A DNA stretch of 35,113 nucleotides, taken from positions 1 to 35,113 of the IMG/VR virus record IMGVR_UViG_3300041809_000076; one strand, written 5' to 3'. The notes below the pieces were generated by a model, which worked only from the letters and a program-made list of their open reading frames with translations, was not told the DNA's origin and did not search any database. Positions 21,979 to 29,603 of this stretch are shown in pieces; position 1 is the first letter of the stretch, and each line of letters begins with the position of its first letter. Source of the DNA: a virus. Made by a program: the position numbers and the translations under genes.

Positions 21979-22790
21979 CGTTTTCGCCCTTCGTCAACCA
22001 GTGAGCGCATAGCGTCAGGCTTGCCAATAGCGTTGGCGTAGCGGGCGCCGAGACGGTTGTTCACGCCGGGCTTCGTCTGGTTCGCCCACATCTTCACCGT
22101 CCACGCCGGCCCGGAGCCACCCGTAAACGATGGATGCCACAGGTGCAGGATATCGTTCGGTGTATTGTGGCGCGGCCCCCACAGCTCATCTAGCGCCAGG
22201 GCGAAGGCATAATCCTCAGCACCCCAGCCGCGGAAACGGGGATCCATACCACCGACTGCGATGAACGCCTCACGCGGCATAATTTGGCACATGGCGCCGA
22301 ACACGTTGATCGGACCGGAACCGTCACGCCCGTCAACGTCCTGCGGTGGTGGCGGCGTCGATAACCGCAACGGGTGACGCGGATCCGACTCAACGATGAG
22401 CTTCGTGATCTGACGAGTCAGGCGGTACAGGTGATCGTATGGCACGAACCACGACCGCACGCCGGTCTTCCGCTGCGCCCGCAACCGTTCGGCACAGTGC
22501 TGGACAACCTTGGCGTCGAGATATGCGTCGCTGTCGAGCAGTACGATAACATCGCCCCGCGACCTCTTGAACGCATTGTTGATCGCTACGGCCTTGCTGA
22601 ATGGCAGCGGCCTGCGACGATGCCACCGACGCTGGCTCTTGCGGTCACGACCGATCACGATCTCAGCGTGCGGTAGTTGATCGCGCCAATAGCGCTCCAA
22701 CCACGCCCAGTTACGAGCCCTGATCGGATCGTCGCCACCGAGCGGAACGAGCAACGAAATCTGCTGGCGAACTCGACGCCTACGCAACAT
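21975..22790 (-). CDS. Glycosyltransferase, GT-A fold (galactosyltransferase-like)
   Basis: 271 residues from ATG 22790, inside the end of the pyruvyltransferase gene (11-base overlap); the longer frame upstream encodes an Arg/Cys-rich stretch unlike protein. The motifs are ISLLVPLGGDDPIRARNW, RGDVIVLLDSDAYLD (the DxD metal site), and GGMDPRFRGWGAEDYAFALA, the signature of the C-terminal domain of GT7/GT27-type enzymes. Part of the sugar-modification cluster. Confidence 0.85.
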   Translation of the reverse strand: MLRRRRVRQQISLLVPLGGDDPIRARNWAWLERYWRDQLPHAEIVIGRDRKSQRRWHRRRPLPFSKAVAINNAFKRSRGDVIVLLDSDAYLDAKVVQHCAERLRAQRKTGVRSWFVPYDHLYRLTRQITKLIVESDPRHPLRLSTPPPPQDVDGRDGSGPINVFGAMCQIMPREAFIAVGGMDPRFRGWGAEDYAFALALDELWGPRHNTPNDILHLWHPSFTGGSGPAWTVKMWANQTKPGVNNRLGARYANAIGKPDAMRSLVDEGRKR

Positions 22791-23565
22791 GCAACACACC
22801 AGCGTTCTCCCGCAGAGTAATAAATGCCTCGAATAGATCGTGTTGCATCTGGTCAACGCGCACCTTCGGCGCCGTCTGCAGCGTACCAAACTCAACGCGC
22901 TGGCCGAGCGAACTCCCGTAGTCGGACCACTTGAATCGTCCGCCCTCCCACGCAGCGTTGGTCATCATCGACGGCGCCAACTCCGCACGCCGCGGAATCC
23001 CGAACGCGTCAGCGACCACTACTCCGTGCAACGACGACGTGACAACCTTGCGGCAACTGCCGATCTGTCGGATCACGTCCAGCGGATCACCGGTGATATC
23101 GATCAGCGTCGGCACGGCGTACTTGTACTTCAGTGCGTTCGCCTGTTCAAAAAGCCATAGTTCGTGGTCCGACCAGTGCGGCAGAACCCCGAGTTCGATG
23201 CTGTTCGGCACCGGCGTGACCAATTCACTCGCCAACAGCCCCGGATCGCCGACAACCGGCGTACCCGCACACTGCACGCGCTCCCGTGTCAGCATGCCCC
23301 GTACCGCCAGAACGTTAGCGTCGCGCAGGTCGGTCACCGTGCCGCGGTGGAGTTGGCCGGCGCCGATAACCGTGCCGCGCCAACCCGAGCGCGGCAACAC
23401 GTCGAGCACGCTGCCGCAACAGACAATGTCCGCTTCGGCGGGTGGCGCCCACTGAACATCTAGTCCCGCGAAATGCTTAAGCAGCAATGGCGTGAGCTGG
23501 TCGCCCAGATTCGCAACGGCTCCGGTGCGCTCATCTCCACGCCAGTAGTAAGCCCGAGGGATCAC
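22780..23565 (-). CDS. Polysaccharide pyruvyl transferase-like protein
   Basis: 261 residues from GTG 23565, five bases after GAGGAG. The sequence YYWRGDERTGAVANLGDQLT is the family N-terminus (N-x-G-D motif), followed by IVCCGSVLD, VIGAGQLHRG, VLAVRGMLTRE, VVGDPGLLAS and, late, VTSSLHGVVVADAFGIP, which contains the conserved S-x-H-G motif. Family members transfer pyruvyl ketals or related groups to glycans. Its place with three glycosyltransferases suggests a joint pathway decorating a glycan. Confidence 0.85.
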   Translation of the reverse strand: MIPRAYYWRGDERTGAVANLGDQLTPLLLKHFAGLDVQWAPPAEADIVCCGSVLDVLPRSGWRGTVIGAGQLHRGTVTDLRDANVLAVRGMLTRERVQCAGTPVVGDPGLLASELVTPVPNSIELGVLPHWSDHELWLFEQANALKYKYAVPTLIDITGDPLDVIRQIGSCRKVVTSSLHGVVVADAFGIPRRAELAPSMMTNAAWEGGRFKWSDYGSSLGQRVEFGTLQTAPKVRVDQMQHDLFEAFITLRENAGVLHVA

Positions 23566-23573
23566 CGTTCTCC

Positions 23574-24035
23574 TCAAGTAATCAAACCCTTGATATACTC
23601 CGACGCCGTCCAATCGGAATGGCTCGCTGTGTGTGCCCCGGCAGCGCCTCGGTGATGCCAGCAACACAACCACCTGAAGTTCGTGCCACTCTCGACCCAC
23701 GCGCCGACACTGGCGGCAGAAATGCCGGGGTAGTCAATCTCAAGCGCTGCGAGGTCTATCCCGTTTTGGAGGGAGAACTCAACGATGGCGTGGTGTAGTT
23801 CGAGCCCTGGCTGTACTCCGTCGTCAGTTGGTGGAACGGCACCATTCCCGTGTTGATCCCTGCACTCGTCATAGCCGATTCGCTCGCCGATGTAGCACCG
23901 GGCGGTGGCCCGAGTCTTGCGATGATATGCCTCAAAGTCGACGTAATGCGGATCGTCAACTCTCGGCGGATGCGGTGGGTAGTGAACGAGATAGTGGTGC
24001 GTCTGCTTGGCATCATGCGCTGGTGTATCCGCCAT
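23574..24035 (-). CDS. HNH-like protein near the terminase genes
   Basis: 153 residues from ATG 24035. After an extended His/Pro-rich N-terminus comes GERIGYDECRD, then LELHHAIVEFSLQNGIDLAA, then NFRWLCCWHHRGAAGAH and WTASEYIKGLIT. The paired HH motifs and WHHRGxxGxH form a beta-beta-alpha metal-like site. HNH proteins beside terminase genes take part in DNA packaging in several HK97-type phages; that role is plausible here and not shown. Confidence 0.7.
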   Translation of the reverse strand: MADTPAHDAKQTHHYLVHYPPHPPRVDDPHYVDFEAYHRKTRATARCYIGERIGYDECRDQHGNGAVPPTDDGVQPGLELHHAIVEFSLQNGIDLAALEIDYPGISAASVGAWVESGTNFRWLCCWHHRGAAGAHTASHSDWTASEYIKGLIT

Positions 24036-24066
24036 ACCTGACCGCCTGTACTAAAATACCCGCCCG

Positions 24067-24249
24067 TCATTTGACCGGCACCCACCCCGCAGCAAGATCC
24101 AACGCACCACGCGGGCGCCACTGCCAACGCAGCCCACAGTCCTCGCACCGAACGATCGTACCGAGTTCCACACCGAGCCGGCGCCGCAGCCGCCAACGTG
24201 GAAGGTCGCAGTAGTGAACCGGCTTGACGGGTATCACTCTGATGCTCAT
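24067..24249 (-). CDS. Small zinc-binding protein
   Basis: 60 residues; ATG 24249 overlaps the terminase stop (ATGA). The sequence is basic with CDLPRWRLRRR and RCEDCGLRWQWRPRG, a CxxC knuckle plus a single cysteine. Too short for a function. Coupled to the large terminase by overlap. Confidence 0.55.
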   Translation of the reverse strand: MSIRVIPVKPVHYCDLPRWRLRRRLGVELGTIVRCEDCGLRWQWRPRGALDLAAGWVPVK

Positions 24250-25934
24250 CGCCTCATCCAGTCCCGCTGTGCGAACGGGTCGTACTGTTGGCTCGGCCCG
24301 TACGTGCGGATCGCTTCCATCGTTCGCTCGATATCTGGCGGCACAGCATCTGGAGTTTTGACGTCGCTCGTCAGCGAGAACTCTTCTAGTTGCTTTTCGT
24401 CGTATTCGGGCACATCAAGCTCAGCACCACACGTACTGCAGTGGGTGGCTGTCAGTGGATTCGGAATCGGACAGCCCTTCAGGCACATGATGGACTGAGA
24501 CTCCAACCATTCACGTCCCTGCCAGCCACTGCCTCCGTTATAGAACGCAAGACAACCGGCATCGGCCAGGTCGGGGGATGTCACTCCGCGCTTTTTCGCC
24601 TGTTCCTTGGACTCCACCTTGATTCGTCCACGCATGTCGTAGTCGTAGAACAGCGCCGACACCTGCAATCGCAAGATGGACACTTCCCGCGGATCGCAAT
24701 CCGGGTGAATTGTCAACGACTGATCACGGAACCGATCCCGGAACGACCACCACAACTCGTCACGCAATATCACAAAGTCTTCGGGGTGGTGCGTTTTCGA
24801 TCCGGCGTTTACGTCGACAACGTTCAGACCGGCGGATCGCATAAAATCGAGTACCGGGCCACCGAGCCCACCGGAGTCACCCCAAATGCGGGTAACGCCA
24901 TATTCTCGCGCACGATTCGCCGCCCACCCGCCGACCTCTGGACCACTGGCGCCATGAATGCGCTCAAGGTGCAGGATCTGCGGACCGCGACGAATGCACA
25001 TGGCCGAATCGTCATTACCGAATCGAGCGATGTCCAACCCCATTTGTGGACGATCGGTCTTGTCGAACTCAATGATTTCGGTCTTGTTGATACGGTCGAA
25101 CCAGGCGAGCGGCACGATGATGCGCGTGCCAACGTCGGGGAATTGGCCAAGGACCTTAGAGATCCATCGCGGATCATCCTCACCCCACTCGTCGCGGCGT
25201 TCCTCAACCCATTCACGGGTAACGAGCTTCGGATATGGGACTTCACCATCTGGGGCCAGCAGGTTCGGCGTATCAAACGCCGAAATCGGTATGCACTTCC
25301 AGCGCGGGTTCTGTGCAGCCTCGTAGAACGGCCCCGATGATTCAATCGGGTTACCGATGAGCAAACAGGCGCTATCGCCGCCGGCAAGCAGTCCGTTGAT
25401 CGCTTCGTAAATTGGAGCCTCGACGCCGGCGGCCTCGTCGACAACGACGAGAACGCGCCCCTCATGGTAACCCTGCAAGTTCGTTGGGTCCACAACGGAC
25501 AAACCACGCGCCCAGTTCGATGGCGATATGACCCACTCGGGGGCACGCGGCAACAGGCGACCGGGCAGCGACGGCTGCCACCCCTTGCGAATCTCACCCC
25601 ACAGAATCGTCTCGACCTGATTCCAGGTCGTCGCCGTGGTGATGGCAATGGCGTCGGGCGCTGTTGCCACCCACGCCATAACGACTCGGGCAGCGGTCCA
25701 CGACTTGCCGGACGCGAAACAAGACGGGACGACGACGCGGCCACGATCCCAGAGCGTGGACATAATCTCACGCTGAACCGCCCACGGCTCCTCGCACAGA
25801 ATCTCGTCAACGAACTCGACCGGTCGATCCCTGTACGAATACAGGCGTCGATTCTCAGCTGTCGCTAGCTGTTGCTTCAGTTCCTTCAGCCGGGCCAATT
25901 TCTCCGGTGGCGCTTCGATCCTGACGTTCGGCAA
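24246..25934 (-). CDS. terL: Terminase large subunit
   Basis: 562 residues from a TTG at 25934 behind GGAG. The ATPase domain has a Walker A variant SCFASGKS (71-78), Walker B VLVVVDEAAG (161-170), and a coupling motif region LLIGNP (191-196). The nuclease domain has D301 (GLDIARFG), D353 (WGDSGGLGG) and SPDLADAG (453-460). Near the C-terminus C484, C488, C499 and C502 form a zinc-ribbon-like knuckle, an unusual addition. The enzyme pumps and cuts DNA at the portal. Its start overlaps the small subunit by 80 bases. Confidence 0.93.
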   Translation of the reverse strand: MPNVRIEAPPEKLARLKELKQQLATAENRRLYSYRDRPVEFVDEILCEEPWAVQREIMSTLWDRGRVVVPSCFASGKSWTAARVVMAWVATAPDAIAITTATTWNQVETILWGEIRKGWQPSLPGRLLPRAPEWVISPSNWARGLSVVDPTNLQGYHEGRVLVVVDEAAGVEAPIYEAINGLLAGGDSACLLIGNPIESSGPFYEAAQNPRWKCIPISAFDTPNLLAPDGEVPYPKLVTREWVEERRDEWGEDDPRWISKVLGQFPDVGTRIIVPLAWFDRINKTEIIEFDKTDRPQMGLDIARFGNDDSAMCIRRGPQILHLERIHGASGPEVGGWAANRAREYGVTRIWGDSGGLGGPVLDFMRSAGLNVVDVNAGSKTHHPEDFVILRDELWWSFRDRFRDQSLTIHPDCDPREVSILRLQVSALFYDYDMRGRIKVESKEQAKKRGVTSPDLADAGCLAFYNGGSGWQGREWLESQSIMCLKGCPIPNPLTATHCSTCGAELDVPEYDEKQLEEFSLTSDVKTPDAVPPDIERTMEAIRTYGPSQQYDPFAQRDWMRR

Positions 25935-26430
25935 GTTGCGACTCCAAGCGACTGATCTCTTCGTCCACCAGATCCTCGGTGATTACCTGAACCGTTGCGC
26001 GTGTCGGTGCGTCATAACCCATCAACCGTGAACGCCGTTCTTGAACACGCAGCAACGAATTGGCGGCAGTGACGCCGGGACCATCATCGAGAATGCGATT
26101 GCCGGTGTCGTCATAGATAATCTTGCCGTGGTCGACTTTGATGTGGTCACGCTCCATGACCCCGAGCAGATGCGCCTCGATGCGGTCGAGCTTTTCCAGT
26201 TCGAGACGCTTGGCCTCTTTGCCGCCCTCGGTCGGGATCTGAGCGAACCCACGCTGCACGCGGTCATACGCTGTCGACAGGGCAATGCCCATCTCCGCGG
26301 CAATTTGCGGATACGTCATGGACCGGGACCGCATTTCCGCAGCACGCATGGCGTTCTGGGCGTCTTGTAGCGTCGTGATGTTGCGCCCCCGACCGTCTCT
26401 AGCCTTGATTCGGTCGGTCATATCCTTCAC
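25855..26430 (-). CDS. terS: Terminase small subunit (probable)
   Basis: 191 residues from GTG 26430, or 188 from ATG 26421; neither has an ideal ribosome site. A helix-turn-helix is visible near residues 37-63 (MTYPQIAAEMGIALSTAYDR). A helical oligomerisation region follows (EAKRLELEKLDRIEAHLLGV), then a segment with GVTAANSLLRVQERRSRLMG typical of small terminase subunits, and a variable C-terminus. Position immediately before the large subunit supports the call. Confidence 0.8.
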   Translation of the reverse strand: MKDMTDRIKARDGRGRNITTLQDAQNAMRAAEMRSRSMTYPQIAAEMGIALSTAYDRVQRGFAQIPTEGGKEAKRLELEKLDRIEAHLLGVMERDHIKVDHGKIIYDDTGNRILDDGPGVTAANSLLRVQERRSRLMGYDAPTRATVQVITEDLVDEEISRLESQLAERQDRSATGEIGPAEGTEATASDS

Positions 26431-26570
26431 CCAACATCACTTTTTCGCAGGTCACAGAACTTACACAGACGTAATTATTGGCGTGTGCGTCACTTATCCC
26501 CAACCAACTGGTAACATAAATAGCGACGCCCACCAGAGTGGGGAAGCGTCACGAAAGGAGAACCAGCAAC
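26431..26570. promoter_or_regulatory. Divergent intergenic promoter region
   Basis: The only divergent gap in the window, between the small terminase (minus) and the winged-helix gene (plus), and AT-richer than its surroundings. On the minus strand TTGGGG and AATAAT are 18 bases apart; on the plus strand TTATCC precedes CATAAAT-type sequence. Both are plausible sigma-70-like elements but poor matches. The late operon probably starts here. Confidence 0.35.
26525..26550 (+). promoter_or_regulatory. Hairpin in the leader of the plus-strand gene
   Basis: GACGC (26525-26529) pairs with GCGTC (26546-26550), and inner CCAC pairs with GTGG around CAGA. The hairpin ends four bases before the AAAGGAG ribosome site of the winged-helix gene. 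It could modulate translation or be bound by the product. Confidence 0.4.
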
Positions 26571-27035
26571 ATGCCAAGAACCAAGGAACTGTCAACCCCG
26601 GTTGACCTCTTGGGTGGACTGAACCGAACTATCGATGACTTCAAGTTGAGCATCGAACAGAAGCGGGCAGAGGCAGACGAGATGGAGCGCATCCTAATTA
26701 TCGCCGAGTCAACGCAAGAACAACTGGCCAGCACGATGCTGACGACAACGGCCACCGTTTTACACGGTCCCAAGCGTCGTCGGCGTCCACGGCACAACAG
26801 CCACAACGGCAGCGGAGTGACGCGCAAGCAGATGCTCCAGACGATCATCACCAATGCACCAAGACCGGTGACAGTGGATGAGATCGTTGCCGAAATGGCC
26901 AAGCACGGACGTGAAGACGACCGTGCCCTCGTCAGCTCAACCCTCAGCTACCTCAAGCGCATTGGTGTGGCCAAGAACCTGGAGCGTGGCCTGTGGACTG
27001 GCGTGACAGAGGTGAAGCAGAAAAAGGCTGCATGA
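26571..27035 (+). CDS. Coiled-coil and winged-helix regulator-like protein
   Basis: 154 residues; AAAGGAG lies ten bases before ATG 26571, which is better than the upstream start. The N-terminal half is a coiled coil (DDFKLSIEQKRAEADEMERI). A basic linker (GPKRRRRPRHNSHNGSG) follows. The C-terminal half reads as a winged helix (TRKQMLQTIITNAPRPVTVD to LSYLKRIGVAKNLERGLWTG). This is a dimeric DNA-binding architecture. It is the only convincing gene on the plus strand and sits where replication and late modules meet, so it is a candidate regulator of the switch to late genes. Confidence 0.75.
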   Translation: MPRTKELSTPVDLLGGLNRTIDDFKLSIEQKRAEADEMERILIIAESTQEQLASTMLTTTATVLHGPKRRRRPRHNSHNGSGVTRKQMLQTIITNAPRPVTVDEIVAEMAKHGREDDRALVSSTLSYLKRIGVAKNLERGLWTGVTEVKQKKAA

Positions 27036-27040
27036 CGGGT

Positions 27041-27084
27041 GGGGACGGTCGGGTCACATCATCCAAAGTGGTCCGACCGTCCCC
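27041..27084. terminator. Bidirectional terminator-like inverted repeat
   Basis: A perfect 12-bp GC-rich repeat, GGGGACGGTCGG (27041-27052) and CCGACCGTCCCC (27073-27084), with a 20-base loop, five bases past the stop of the plus-strand gene and 13 bases beyond the stop of the converging minus-strand gene. No T-run on either side, as often in GC-rich actinobacterial terminators. Confidence 0.6.
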
Positions 27085-27097
27085 GTTCCCAAATCGG

Positions 27098-27292
27098 TCA
27101 AACCAATTCCAGCTCGCGCACCCCGTACGCCTGCGTTCCTTCGCTGATGTCGTCATGAAGAACCAACGCCATCGTCGGGGGACGCCCTCGCTTGCCCGGA
27201 GTCTTCTGTGCCGTCAACGAGATCACGCGACCGGTGCGACCGGTACCCCGGATCTTGACCACAGACCCTTCACTTACCTTGATTGCTGCCAT
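27098..27292 (-). CDS. Small basic beta-barrel-like protein
   Basis: 64 residues behind GGGAGGGCA and ATG 27292. The sequence KVSEGSVVKIRGTGRTGRVI resembles a KOW or SH3-like turn, followed by a basic loop (KTPGKRGRPP) and strands (TMALVLHDDISE). It may bind nucleic acid. The last gene of the minus-strand block before the convergent terminator. Confidence 0.65.
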   Translation of the reverse strand: MAAIKVSEGSVVKIRGTGRTGRVISLTAQKTPGKRGRPPTMALVLHDDISEGTQAYGVRELELV

Positions 27293-27485
27293 TGCCCTCC
27301 CTTATTTTTCGGAGATCATCCCACCATAAATGCCAGGCCAATGCTACCAAGAGTGCCGGCGCAAGCCAACGATGACGCCCGGCCAGGTTGCTGAACGTCG
27401 GCACCTTCTCCCTGTGCCAGAGAATGGCAACGCATTCGTAGCCACAGACAGCCGCCGTCGCCAGCCGCAGGAATCGGTAGAACAC
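27270..27485 (-). CDS. Small membrane protein
   Basis: 71 residues from GTG 27485. An N-terminal hydrophobic segment (FLRLATAAVCGYECVAILW) and a second near residues 41-55 (WLAPALLVALAWHLWW) flank a loop with KVPTFSNLAGRHR. Small two-helix membrane proteins of this form occur in actinophage early regions; function unknown. The end overlaps the next gene by 23 bases. Confidence 0.6.
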   Translation of the reverse strand: MFYRFLRLATAAVCGYECVAILWHREKVPTFSNLAGRHRWLAPALLVALAWHLWWDDLRKIREGNGSNQGK

Positions 27486-27489
27486 GTCG

Positions 27490-27723
27490 TCACTTCAGTT
27501 GCATCAGATATGTCAGGGCTTGGTAACTCATGCCGCGGAGCTTCCAACTGGTCATGTCTGCTGACACTGATGGATGCAAGATATGTTCGAACTCATCATC
27601 AACATTTTCCGCCACCACAAAAAAATCAACAGTAACCAACGACCCGTACATGGCACGCATGTGTTTCTGTACGGCGTCGTGTAGCTCGCTCCTCGTCCGC
27701 TCGATCAGTTCCTCGTCAACCAC
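27490..27723 (-). CDS. Small unknown protein
   Basis: 77 residues from GTG 27723, six bases after AGGTGGG; the longer frame upstream reads through the zinc-ribbon gene in another phase and is not protein-like. The protein has a helix (EELIERTRSELHDAVQKHMR), a strand (LVTVDFFVVAEN) and an acidic segment (DDEFEHILHPSVSAD). No family recognised. Confidence 0.55.
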   Translation of the reverse strand: MVDEELIERTRSELHDAVQKHMRAMYGSLVTVDFFVVAENVDDEFEHILHPSVSADMTSWKLRGMSYQALTYLMQLK

Positions 27724-27862
27724 GCTTAACCCACCTGTCGGTTCGCCCTGGGTCTCCGTAGCGCCTGCACCCGTTGCAAGCCTGCCAGTGGCACCCCCCG
27801 TAATCGCAATGGGGGACAAGCGGAGAACTGCACGTAGGACACCTGATAGCCACCGACGACAT
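27716..27862 (-). CDS. Small zinc-ribbon protein in an overlapping frame
   Basis: 48 residues from ATG 27862: CPTCSSPLVPHC at 8-19, then GGCHWQACNGC. Six cysteines and two histidines in 25 residues form two knuckles, which strongly suggests a real gene though it overlaps a longer open frame. GAGG lies upstream. It ends 8 bases inside the next gene. Other small zinc proteins surround it. Confidence 0.55.
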   Translation of the reverse strand: MSSVAIRCPTCSSPLVPHCDYGGCHWQACNGCRRYGDPGRTDRWVKRG

Positions 27863-27865
27863 AAA

Positions 27866-28237
27866 TCACTCATCACCCTCAGCCGGTGGCACCGCTCCGT
27901 CACGCGTCCGCACCATGTCCAGTACCATCACCCACAAGTCCAGCGACATCTCTAGGTCAACGTCGGTGATGATGTCATCGTCCTCTTCGGTCAACGCCCC
28001 GCCACACTCAGAGCACGTCCCGTGTGGTGCCTCACGCCTCGCCGCCTCCTGCGCCGCCTCCACGTTGGGGTCCTCGTTGAAGAAGTCCAGCGCACGATCG
28101 ATAGCCGCAGCGATATCCGCCGGAGCGAAGTCGACGTCATCGGTATAGCGGCAAAAGGCCACGACCTGCTCGGCATCGTCCAACGTGATGCAGCGAAGGG
28201 CTACCATGGCACCGAGAAGCGTCAGATCGTCAGCCAC
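27866..28237 (-). CDS. Small unknown protein with a CxxC motif
   Basis: 123 residues from GTG 28237 after GAGGAGGG. Helical N-terminus (LTLDDAEQ-like TLDDAEQVVAFCRY), then an acidic segment with CSECGGALTEEDDD and a C-terminal helix (LEMSLDLWVMVLDMVR). Acidic throughout. No family recognised. Confidence 0.6.
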   Translation of the reverse strand: MADDLTLLGAMVALRCITLDDAEQVVAFCRYTDDVDFAPADIAAAIDRALDFFNEDPNVEAAQEAARREAPHGTCSECGGALTEEDDDIITDVDLEMSLDLWVMVLDMVRTRDGAVPPAEGDE

Positions 28238-28248
28238 CTAGACCCTCC

Positions 28249-28473
28249 TCAAATTTCAACAACGTGGAAGCCGAACTCCAGGTCTTCTGGATCAACCTGA
28301 TCCCTGGTCAGACCATCCCAACCAACCCGACCGGACCTGGCACCGTGGGACCTACTAGATGCAGCAATCGCATCTTCATGCTTCATTCCGCACGCCAGGC
28401 AATAAGCCGGATATGTGCCAGGTTCGGCGAGATCATCGAAACAGCCGAGGCATAGCAGCGGTTCATCACTCAT
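28249..28473 (-). CDS. Small zinc-ribbon protein
   Basis: 74 residues from ATG 28473, which overlaps the stop of a short upstream ORF (ATGA); an alternative ATG lies at 28485. It has CLGCFDDLAEP and CLACGMKHED, a four-cysteine ribbon, and a C-terminal VDPEDLEFGFHVVEI. Role unknown. Confidence 0.6.
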   Translation of the reverse strand: MSDEPLLCLGCFDDLAEPGTYPAYCLACGMKHEDAIAASSRSHGARSGRVGWDGLTRDQVDPEDLEFGFHVVEI

Positions 28474-28520
28474 GCCCTCGCCCATTCAATATCTACCCGT
28501 CCAAACAGATCATACACCAT
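28470..28520 (-). CDS. Possible 16-codon leader ORF
   Basis: MVYDLFGRVDIEWARA, with AGGTGG just upstream and a TGA that overlaps the next start as ATGA. The tight coupling suggests a translated leader or mini-gene, but this short an ORF may be chance. Confidence 0.3.
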   Translation of the reverse strand: MVYDLFGRVDIEWARA

Positions 28521-28579
28521 GTCCACCTAAATCGTTAGAAGGATTTTCAACAAAACGTTCGTACCCAGGGAGTATTCAT

Positions 28580-29089
28580 CTATTTTGTGTCCACCTCTAC
28601 CACGACATCCCTCGCAGCTTGCGTCTTTGCTATAAATGCCGCCCGATCTCCCCGACCACCGCGAGTCCAGCGCTTGTAGCACTTCTCGTCGAATCCGCTT
28701 AGGACTCGATCTACGCACTGATCACCACACGCCAGGCAATCGGGCATGGTCTTCTTGGCGCGCACCCTCACGTCGGTATTCGACAAATCGTGAATGCTCA
28801 ATGCGGCATTCAGGCACTCGTTGAGTTTCTCGCACAGCCTGTTGATAGCCTGCCCCGTGGCGTCGGACATTTCCTCCCAACAGGCCTCCTCGCCGGTAGG
28901 GTCACCGTAATGCGGCGCCGGCGTACCGGTCATCCCGCCGAGTTCTCCCGGTCGATGCAATCGCTGGCCACTCGAAAAGTCGTTACGCAGAATGACGTGC
29001 GTAGACTCCCTGACCAATGCAGGCATGAGTTCAGCGAGCGTCTGAACGTTGCGTAGTGCCCTGTTCTGTTCTTGCCGCCGAGTCGTCAC
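28580..29089 (-). CDS. Unknown protein with a C-terminal Cys cluster
   Basis: 169 residues from GTG 29089, four bases after GGGGAAC-type sequence. Helical N-terminal half (VQTLAELMPALVRESTHVIL), a middle helix (AINRLCEKLNECLNAALSIH), and DCLACGDQCVDR with FDEKCYKRW near the end, a likely metal site. It lies downstream of the putative origin. The 60 bases after it hold no gene besides the short leader ORF. Not recognised. Confidence 0.6.
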   Translation of the reverse strand: MTTRRQEQNRALRNVQTLAELMPALVRESTHVILRNDFSSGQRLHRPGELGGMTGTPAPHYGDPTGEEACWEEMSDATGQAINRLCEKLNECLNAALSIHDLSNTDVRVRAKKTMPDCLACGDQCVDRVLSGFDEKCYKRWTRGGRGDRAAFIAKTQAARDVVVEVDTK

Positions 29090-29150
29090 CGTTCCCCTAG
29101 CATACTATGAATAATCACACCGTTGTAACTTGAAGTGGGGGCAAAAAAAA

Positions 29151-29297
29151 TCAATCGCCATTCGCGTCATCCACCTCGGCATCCAAAAAATTCAGCCCGC
29201 AAATCTTCTCCAGCCGGGTGAGGAAGTCCCGCCGCACCTTTGGCGAGTCTTCATGAGTGTTTATACGGACGATGTAAGTCAGCTCTGTTTGCTCCAT
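29151..29297 (-). CDS. 48-residue unknown protein
   Basis: ATG 29297 is preceded by AAGGGGAATAG. The protein begins MEQTELTYIVRINTHEDSPK and continues VRRDFLTRLEKICGLNFLDA, a beta strand plus amphipathic helix, ending in an acidic tail. The stop is followed at once by TTTTTTTT, which could help termination. It lies between the iterons and the next gene. Confidence 0.55.
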   Translation of the reverse strand: MEQTELTYIVRINTHEDSPKVRRDFLTRLEKICGLNFLDAEVDDANGD

Positions 29298-29409
29298 CTT
29301 TCTATTCCCCTTCGTCGTTTATTCCAAATCCAATCTGTTCATTCCCTAGGGAGAGGTCAAATTGAACATATTGGACATATTGGACTGACCTGCGAGAATG
29401 GCGTTATTG

Positions 29410-29601
29410 ATGGACAGATTGAATTGTCCAATCTGTCCAATCTGTCCAATCTGTCCAATCTGTTGTCCTGGGCAAAATGAACAGATTGGCCAATCTGTCC
29501 AATCTGTCCAATCTGTCCACGTCGAGAACAAATTGAACAAATTATCCAATCTGTCCAATTTGTCCAATCTGTCCATGACGTGAACAAATTGGACAAATTG
29601 G
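29410..29601. repeat. 9-bp iteron array and palindrome, putative replication origin
   Basis: Perfect 9-bp units TGTCCAATC run four times in tandem at 29425-29460. At 29481-29498 ACAGATTGG meets its exact complement to form an 18-bp palindrome, followed by two further CCAATCTGT units to 29516. Three more units (one variant) lie at 29546-29572, and two inverted ACAAATTGG units at 29584-29601. The block is AT-rich and begins three bases after the stop of the primase-helicase gene. Iterons beside a replication initiator are a known origin layout. The 9-bp period leaves open frames that encode only Trp/Asp/Gln/Ile repeats. Confidence 0.65.
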
Positions 29602-29603
29602 AT

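Noticed and set aside
24390-25340. A 316-codon frame on the plus strand.
   Set aside because: It is antisense to the clear large terminase gene and has no recognisable motifs or ribosome site.
27724-27903. The N-terminal extension of the 27490-27723 protein.
   Set aside because: It overlaps a better coding frame with a zinc-ribbon pattern, and a ribosome site lies before GTG 27723.
29410-29601. A CRISPR array, or protein-coding ORFs across the repeats.
   Set aside because: The units are 9 bp in direct tandem with no spacers, and the encoded Trp/Asp/Gln/Ile repeats are a result of the 9-bp period.
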